NCBI GenBank assembly: GCA_002376725.1
Contig: DFOM01000043.1
Coordinates: forward strand, 1-19,794
Reading direction: 5' to 3'
Length of the DNA: 19,794 bases
Source of the DNA: Cloacimonetes bacterium UBA3541
GTDB lineage: Bacteria > Cloacimonadota > Cloacimonadia > Cloacimonadales > Cloacimonadaceae
The stretch's first letter is position 1; each line of letters opens with the position of its first letter. This document shows, one piece after another, positions 15,126 through 19,794 of the stretch. A program made the translations under genes and the position numbers. Under the pieces are notes generated by a model. It was not told the DNA's origin and ran no database searches. It worked only from the letters and a program-made list of their open reading frames with translations.

Positions 15126-15782
15126 ATGAAAACAACTTTCTATTTAATGACATGCATCATCGTGCTGTTTGGTTTGATTGGTTGCTTTACAGATTCTACA
15201 GTTCCTACAGTTCCTACAGTTACTCATGCATTTTATGACTTTGAACTACAGGAAGTAGAAAGGCCAGCGCAGACGAAAGAAAGGTACGGAGATTCAAAAA
15301 TCACTACTACGCAAGAAGCAGGAGTCAACAAGTATGTATTTGAAGATGAAATGGTAAGAGTACAGTGGTTACCTACAACATCCGCAATCCATTTCAGCTT
15401 AATAAATAAGACTAGTCACTCCATAAAAATCATATGGGACGAAGCTGCTTATGTGGATGAAAATGGAAGTAGCCATAGGGTAATGCATTCAGGAGTTAAG
15501 TATATTGACAGAAACAATCCACAACCGCCAACAATTGTTGTCAGAAACGGTTCAATAGAAGATCTTGTTTTTCCTACAGACAACGTTTACTATTTAAATT
15601 TAGGTTGTCGGCTTGATGGATGGCAAGAAATACCATTATTCCCAAGTATAGCTCACTCCGATGAAGATTTGAATACAAAGTACAAAAATAAAACTTTCCA
15701 AGTCCTTTTGCCATTACAAATTGAAGATGTTGTTAACGATTACATCTTCGTATTTAACATTAAAAACATCCAGATTAAGTAA
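15126..15782 (+). CDS. hypothetical lipoprotein
   Basis: A 218-residue protein with a lipoprotein signal peptide: Lys at position 2, a hydrophobic core from about 5 to 18 and lipobox LIGC with C20 as the lipidated residue. The mature protein should be anchored to a membrane, probably the outer one, facing the periplasm or surface. After a short low-complexity VPTVPTV linker, encoded by an imperfect 9-base direct repeat (15196-15220), the chain is mostly predicted beta strands with an acidic, aromatic-rich composition. I recognise no domain. A strong AAAGGAGAAA lies before the ATG. The frame is intact although its neighbours are broken, so it is probably a live single-gene unit. No obvious terminator follows. 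Confidence 0.7.
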   Translation: MKTTFYLMTCIIVLFGLIGCFTDSTVPTVPTVTHAFYDFELQEVERPAQTKERYGDSKITTTQEAGVNKYVFEDEMVRVQWLPTTSAIHFSLINKTSHSIKIIWDEAAYVDENGSSHRVMHSGVKYIDRNNPQPPTIVVRNGSIEDLVFPTDNVYYLNLGCRLDGWQEIPLFPSIAHSDEDLNTKYKNKTFQVLLPLQIEDVVNDYIFVFNIKNIQIK

Positions 15783-15874
15783 TACTATCGACTAACTATT
15801 ATAACTTATATCAATATAGGATGGATAATTTTACTTGAGAGAAGTGCGGATTTATATATCTGATTAGATTTAGA
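15783..15874. other. intergenic, no feature seen
   Basis: AT-rich spacer between the lipoprotein stop and the left inverted repeat of the IS element. I see no gene, clear terminator or repeat in it. Confidence 0.3.
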
Positions 15875-17028
15875 TGTAGTAGTTAAGACAATGTCTAACA
15901 AGCGGTGTTGTTAGTCACTAATAATATATTACCTATTACTTCATCTTGAGCCAGCCGAATGGAATCAAGGAAAGTTTGCATAGGGATCTTGCACAGTAAT
16001 ATTTACCCGAAGAAAGTCTTTCCTTGTCGTAATACTCAATCCCTTGATCCACATCGGTTTGTAGTTCTTCTATACTGCGATAGAGTTTCTTACGGAAAGC
16101 GATTTGGTAGAACTCGTTGAGAATGGTTTTATGGAATCGCTAACATATCCCATTGGATTGTGGACTCCTTGTCCTGGTTTTAGAGTGGTCGATATCTTCA
16201 ATAGCCAGATATAGTTCAAATTCGTGATGTTCCCGATTGCCGCAGTACTCGGTTCCTCGATCAGTTAAGATTCTAAGAAGGGGGCTCTCATGCTCATCAA
16301 AGAAAGGAATAACTCTATCATTGAGTATATCAGCTACCACTAAAGCAATCTTTCGGTCATAGAGTTTTTCCATTGCCACTTTGGAATAACTATCAATAAA
16401 GGTCTACTGATATATCCTGCCAACTCCATTCATATTACCAACATAGAAAGTATCCTGACAGCCAAGATAACCGGGATGCTCGGTTTCAATCTCATCCCGG
16501 ATTTCTTTTCCACTTTGGCTTTTTCCAATACCTGTAGCTGTGCCTCAGTGAGAATACAGCCCTCTTGTGCTACTTTAGCTTCCAAAGCCGTCAGACGTTT
16601 CTTGAATGTTACCAGATCGTGCCTGAGCCATACGGATCGGACACCACCGGGAGAAATCAGGATTCCCGGTCTCTTGAATTCGTTTGAAACTCTTTGTTGC
16701 TTCCAAGCCGGTTCATAGGTGGCAATTCTTATTACCTTTTCTTCAATATCAGGATGGACTTGATTCTGAGGATTTGGTTTCTTCCTGTTCAAATCCATGA
16801 GAGCCATCTCACCGCCAGTTACATAGAGTACTTTAAAGCGGTAGAAACTGACCTACTATATCCAAATACTTTGCAAGCTTGAGAAACATTTCTTAAGTTC
16901 TTGGCTAATTCTAAAAGCCCCGGTTGGGCTTTATGACTTTTGTTCTGTTTTGGTCATACGGACATTATTTTTAATTTGCTGAAATCATCGTTCACTGTGA
17001 AGTGTCAAACATTATTCTAACTATTACA
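15875..17028 (-). mobile_element. degenerate IS481-family insertion sequence with recognisable ends
   Basis: An element of about 1154 bases. Its left end (15875-15900, starting TGTAGTAGTTAAGACAATG) and right end (17003-17028) are inverted copies matching at 20 of 26 positions, both beginning TGTA and finishing GACA or AACA. They bracket exactly one broken transposase frame. No target-site duplication is visible (flanks TTTAGA and ACTTTT), which fits an old insertion. The DDE transposase content places it in the IS481 family. Confidence 0.72.
15895..16957 (-). pseudogene. IS481-family DDE transposase, multiply broken
   Basis: The family can be followed across several frames. The N-terminus (ATG at 16955-16957, MTKTEQKS, then GLLELAKNL and VSQACKV helix-turn-helix) is followed by SFYRFKVLY, TGGEMALMDLNRKKPN, SPGGVRSVWLRHDLVTFKKR, HPGYLGCQDTFYVGN, LRILTDRGTEYCGNREH, SPQSNGIC and IPMQTFLDSIRLAQDE. 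The damage includes frameshifts near 16850, near 16500 and near 15975, a Gln-to-TAG stop at 16404-16406, and a Glu-to-TAG stop at 16140-16142, directly after SPQSNGIC where the family reads ERFHKTILNEF. With at least five lesions it cannot make active transposase. The longest open pieces are 125 and 79 codons. Confidence 0.9.
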
Positions 17029-17122
17029 ACTTTTAATTAACCCGGCTCTACTGGGTTCTCTCGTTACTAAAATTTCGAGTATTCAGGATAGATAAGAAGC
17101 TAATCTCTATATATCTTTATGC

Positions 17123-17236
17123 TCCCGGAGACTACTCATGTCAACATTTTAAGCAAACAACTCTACTTAGTTTCTCTAAGCATTCTTTTCCCTTTTTCCC
17201 GGAAACCACTCATGTCCACATTTTAAGCAAACAACC
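17123..17236. repeat. direct repeat of zinc-ribbon gene 3' end (two 40-base copies)
   Basis: Copy A (17123-17162) and copy B (17197-17236) match at 36 of 40 bases with a 74-base offset. Copy B is the real C-terminal coding end of the zinc-ribbon gene (VVCLKCGHEWFPG). Copy A, read on the same strand, gives VCLKC followed by stops, so it is a dead duplicate or the tail of a lost paralogue. Confidence 0.8.
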
Positions 17237-17391
17237 TTGATTTTCTTACTACCTATCAGGCCACCTAATAATCCAACAGGTCCTAAAGCTACTGCGCCAA
17301 GCGCTGCTTTACCCAAACCAAAACCCTTGGTCTTTACAGTAAATTGTGTACTGCCACATTTAGGGCACTTTACTTCATCTTGTTCATCCAT
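17176..17391 (-). CDS. small zinc-ribbon protein with Gly-rich hydrophobic centre
   Basis: 71 residues starting MDEQDEVKCPKCGST. ATG 17391 is chosen because AGGAG lies 7 bases upstream; the longer frame reaching 17472 begins in leader sequence. Two CxxC knuckles, CPKCG (about 9-13) and CLKCGH (about 56-61), can together hold one zinc. Between them lies a Gly/Ala/Leu-rich stretch (GLGKAALGAVALGPVGLLGGLIG), a common architecture of small bacterial proteins of unknown role. The central segment may insert in or lie on a membrane, or simply form a flexible loop. The basic tail ends GKREKNA. The IS element lies just downstream, and a partial second copy of its 3' end follows the stop. Confidence 0.75.
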   Translation of the reverse strand: MDEQDEVKCPKCGSTQFTVKTKGFGLGKAALGAVALGPVGLLGGLIGSKKIKVVCLKCGHEWFPGKREKNA

Positions 17392-17491
17392 AAATACTCC
17401 TATAATATAGTAACAGACAATTTTATTTAATGCTAGAAATTCCATTACAACTGTCAATATCTTTCTTCTCAATCATAGAAAAATGAAGTAG

Positions 17492-17935
17492 TCAATAGAG
17501 TATTTTTACCTACCTAGTTTTGCTGGCTTTCTCTCTTTGGCATCATATGGCAAGGGCAAACAGCTTGTAGAATGGATCGGTAGCTGTATAGACCTGATTG
17601 ATCCCGATCAGGATTGTCACCCTGTTCCCATCGAGTTTGACATCGGCTATATAGAGGAAGGCATCGGACTGGTTTGTCAGGATGATTTAAGGATATAAAA
17701 TGAGATAATTACAAGGATAACTCTGTTATTATGATGAGTTTTATGATATAAACTATTCAACGGCAGGCATCAAATTGTAAGAACATTAGAACAGTCAGAT
17801 AAAAATGCCGGAACCTACCGAATTCAATGGGATGGTAAAGACTCTAATGGAAGAAATTGTGCATCTGGTCAATATCTGATTTATTTGAATTGTTCAGGGA
17901 AAAGCTAGATCAAAAAAGGAATATTATTAAAATAG
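17492..17935 (+). pseudogene. 3' remnant of secreted protein with FlgD Ig-like/sorting domain
   Basis: An open stretch of 68 codons without a start (17492-17698) includes GKGKQLVEWIGSCIDLID and DIGYIEEGIGLVCQDD. It is richer in GC than its surroundings and matches no family I know. After a frame change, 17762-17908 encodes RHQIVRTLEQ, NAGTYRIQWDGKDSNGR and ASGQYLIYL. This is the FlgD Ig-like domain (WDGxDxxGxxxxSGxY) that ends many secreted proteins of FCB bacteria. A TAG (17906-17908) then precedes IKKGILLK in the same frame and a second TAG (17933-17935), matching the basic KK-x-LLLK tail of such C-terminal sorting signals. Whether the two pieces come from one gene is inferred from position and order. 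Confidence 0.6.
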
Positions 17936-17997
17936 GAAAAGATAAGGGAAACCTGATTAAAGTTTTGTTCTGCTGAGCAAAAAAAGAATCTGTATAA

Positions 17998-18495
17998 TTA
18001 AAGGAAGGACCAGCCACTTCGGCAAAGGGATAATGTATAGAGAATAGTTTTATCCAATCTTAACACTTCTGCCAGCATATCATAAAGCGCTGGACTTTCT
18101 AAGGACTTCAGGATAAAGAGCTGGTGGTTGTTCCAATAGGTCTTTAAAATTATCTTCTTGAGGTCATAGGTAGTGGATTTATTTTCTTTGATTTTGATAA
18201 AAGGATGAGAAACTTCTTTTTCAAAGGTAGAAAGAGAGCTTTCTATATGATTAATATATTCTTTTGGTATTTCAATAGAAATCCATTCTGCAAAAGGGGC
18301 TCTGGGTTTTATAATTAATCTTTCTGCTTTATTGATTTTATAACCTGGAATATTTTCTAAAGATAGAGCGTTTATTATATCTTCCTGAGTGTAAGGGGAA
18401 TAAAAGGATATATCAAAATATTCGCAGATACTTTCTACACCAAGACAGTGTATTCCCGATAGGGCCCGCCGGAACTGAGGAAAAAGCTCATCAGG
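17998..18495 (-). pseudogene. 5'-truncated fragment resembling DUF2344 (radical SAM-linked) protein
   Basis: An uninterrupted minus-strand frame of 165 codons that ends at TAA (17998-18000) and has no usable start codon at its 5' end. From RALSGIHCLGVESICEYFDI onward it resembles the DUF2344 domain found fused to or next to radical SAM enzymes. TQEDIINALSLENIPGYKINKAERL fits the following helix, and LAEVLRLDKTILYTLSLCRSG the C-terminal end. Everything upstream, including the usual radical SAM part, is missing. Near 18470 the frame runs into the unknown broken gene, so this is a rearrangement junction. The family call is from memory of the motif pattern and is moderate. Confidence 0.5.
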
Positions 18496-18895
18496 CTATA
18501 ATACTCGGAAAGTTCAAGTACCGCTTCCTGCTCAAAGGAGTTCTTCCGGTAGGCTTATATTTTATCAGTGATGATGTAATCGTAAGCTTTCTTCTTTTTT
18601 ATACGGTATTTTTGGTTTGGATTGTACTTCACCTGCCCATTTTGGCAGACGAAGTAATAGATGCCGTCATCAGCCCAGCGGATGAGCTTAAAGCCCTTTA
18701 TAATATCTATGCCTTCACCTTGTTTTCATCTTGGATGTATTTCTGATCCAGCATAGCATAAGCTTCTTTCTGTGAAATGCCATAATCATCGAGATTACGC
18801 ATAACACAGATGGTCAGTGTAACTGCCGTACAGCGGGATGGCTTCAACCTCAGACCTTTAGGTCTGTCTAACTTAGCTTTGATTCGGTTCATCAA
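18438..18895 (-). pseudogene. broken gene of unknown function (two frames)
   Basis: Two adjoining minus-strand coding pieces. The first (18707-18895) is a 62-codon ORF starting MNRIKAKLDRPKGLRLK and ending YIQDENKVKA. The second, in the -1 frame, is open over 18558-18725 (KGFKLIRWADDGIYYFVCQ through KYRIKKKKAYDYIITDKI), hits TAA at 18555-18557, and resumes in the same frame as AYRKNSFEQEAVLELSEYY to TAG at 18435-18437. The second piece has no start codon. A frameshift plus a nonsense mutation in one original gene explains this best. I recognise no domain. Overlap with the DUF2344-like fragment near 18440-18495 marks the junction. Confidence 0.4.
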
Positions 18896-19017
18896 CGCTT
18901 CGGTTATGCTATCTTTTTGTACTTATTTTAGATATATAATTTAGAGCCAAGAAAGCGCTAACCTGTATGTTGACAAATTAGGATGGCAAGGTTGAGACAG
19001 AAAAATAAAAAAAGTTA

Positions 19018-19046
19018 TTGACATAAAAAAGTGAAATATTTATGAT
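19018..19046 (+). promoter_or_regulatory. strong sigma70-type promoter
   Basis: TTGACA (19018-19023) and TATGAT (19041-19046) have the ideal 17-base spacing. The transcript would start near 19052 and carry a leader of about 110 bases before the secreted-protein ATG at 19161. Confidence 0.75.
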
Positions 19047-19118
19047 TTAGTTTGCTAATATAGACTGATTATGGTTGAACATAGAGCTTGCAATATACCC
19101 GTAAAGGTGAGTTCATTG

Positions 19119-19148
19119 ATGAAAAACACACGCAACAACCTATATTAA
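19119..19148 (+). CDS. possible 9-aa leader peptide (upstream ORF)
   Basis: ATG with AAAGGTGA (19103-19110) 8 bases upstream encodes MKNTRNNLY followed by TAA. The stop is 12 bases before the start of the secreted-protein gene, and the downstream ribosome site GGGAGG lies in that gap. It could couple or tune translation. It is short enough to be chance; the ribosome site is the main support. Confidence 0.25.
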   Translation: MKNTRNNLY

Positions 19149-19160
19149 TCGGGAGGATTG

Positions 19161-19794
19161 ATGAAAAAACATTTGTTGTTTACGCTGCTATTACTAATCT
19201 CTCTTGGTCTGCTTGTAGGACAGACATGGATACGATACTATCCCTTTGGTGATCTTTGTCCGGGCCCCTCTGATAATGCGAGTTCAGAAGTCTGTAATGT
19301 AATCCCAGCAATTGGTGGTGGTTATTTACTACAGGGGTACGTTGAGTTTGTATATGGAGATATTCCGGCTTACGCTAACAATGTATTCTGGAAACTCGAT
19401 GAAAATGGCGATATTGTGTGGAGGAGAACGGGGGGAGGAAACTTCCCATTTAACAGCATAGTAAGTAATGGAATTGATCGATACTATTGCCTAAGATACG
19501 ATAACATGAATGTTTTCGATGGTGAGATGAACATGATAGCTCATTATATCTTCGATACTGTAAATGGCTTTTCCGCATCCTTATACGATATGCAATATGT
19601 TGACGATGGCTTGGTCTTTGCCGGAAGAATAGGCAACCAAGCCGTGGTTCTTAAAACCGACTTCCAGTTCAATGTTATCTGGCAAAGTGATGGCTTTCCC
19701 ATTTATGGATTTGGTTTTAACTCTATTGAACCATATGACAATGGTTGGATAAGTATCGCAAGAGGTAAATTTGCTCACTTTACTGCCGTCGGTG
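19161..19794 (+). CDS. secreted/surface protein, N-terminal part (runs off window)
   Basis: At least 211 residues, open to the window end. A clear signal peptide (MKKHLLFTLLLL, hydrophobic to about residue 19, likely cleaved near VGQ-TW) sends it across the inner membrane. The mature part repeats a pattern seen in beta-propeller-like secreted proteins: GGGYLLQGYVEF, FWKLDENGDIVWRRTGG, GLVFAGRIGNQAVVLKTD and FNVIWQSDGFP. Each repeat alternates a 'find/feel' strand with an 'x-K-x-D-x-xG-x-I/V-W' strand. Large proteins of this type in FCB-group bacteria often end in a FlgD-like or type IX sorting domain, which would lie beyond this window. GGGAGG precedes the ATG. A strong promoter and a leader with a mini-ORF lie upstream. 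Confidence 0.82.
   Translation, partial: MKKHLLFTLLLLISLGLLVGQTWIRYYPFGDLCPGPSDNASSEVCNVIPAIGGGYLLQGYVEFVYGDIPAYANNVFWKLDENGDIVWRRTGGGNFPFNSIVSNGIDRYYCLRYDNMNVFDGEMNMIAHYIFDTVNGFSASLYDMQYVDDGLVFAGRIGNQAVVLKTDFQFNVIWQSDGFPIYGFGFNSIEPYDNGWISIARGKFAHFTAVG

Noticed and set aside
16476..16882. Plus-strand ORFs across the IS element
   Set aside because: Antisense to recognisable transposase coding sequence.
18707..18728. Programmed -1 frameshift joining the two frames of the unknown gene
   Set aside because: The overlap has no X-XXY-YYZ slippery heptamer in the zero frame, and the downstream frame also holds a stop, so decay is simpler.
19581..19778. Minus-strand 65-codon ORF
   Set aside because: Antisense to the secreted-protein gene, which has a signal peptide, promoter and ribosome site.

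Overview
The window looks like a chromosomal segment of a low-GC, Gram-negative (diderm), probably anaerobic bacterium. LpxK implies lipid A and therefore an outer membrane. A 2-hydroxyacyl-CoA dehydratase-family iron-sulfur protein suggests anaerobic metabolism. Signal-peptide proteins and a degraded FlgD-like C-terminal sorting domain resemble secreted proteins of the FCB group. My best guess is Cloacimonadota ('Candidatus Cloacimonas'-like), but that is inference from gene content and style, not from any search.

Layout: (1) 1-452, AT-rich leader with palindromes and a possible promoter. (2) 453-8138, a compact plus-strand run: ABC-F ATPase, stand-alone 2-hydroxyacyl-CoA dehydratase D-component-like protein, MnmA, small DUF3147-like membrane protein, UvrC N-half/Cho-like GIY-YIG protein, PurC, single-domain response regulator, LpxK. 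Neighbours overlap by 1-11 bases or lie 2-3 bases apart, apart from one 84-base gap, so translation is probably coupled. (3) 8144-13829, a convergent minus-strand heat-shock operon hrcA-grpE-dnaK-dnaJ-rsmE. A TTGACA/TATTAT promoter and a CIRCE-type inverted repeat sit just upstream of hrcA, so HrcA should repress its own operon with GrpE, DnaK and DnaJ. (4) 13886-19000, an accessory and decaying region: a type I restriction R-subunit N-terminal homologue broken by TAA, an intact lipoprotein, a degenerate IS481-family element whose two inverted repeats can still be aligned, a small zinc-ribbon protein with a duplicated 3' end, remnants of a secreted protein with a FlgD-like/sorting C-terminus, a 5'-truncated DUF2344-like fragment and a broken unknown gene. 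(5) 19018-19794, a strong promoter, a leader carrying a 9-codon upstream ORF, and the start of a large secreted protein that runs off the window.

The housekeeping part is ordinary in kind. The most interesting pieces are the overlap of an Fe-S dehydratase-like protein with an MnmA that lacks the usual second catalytic cysteine, the UvrC-like protein that keeps the cysteine cluster but has a degenerate nuclease motif, the duplicated zinc-ribbon tail, and the leader mini-ORF. I found no CRISPR array, rRNA or tRNA gene, and no convincing new multi-gene defence system.
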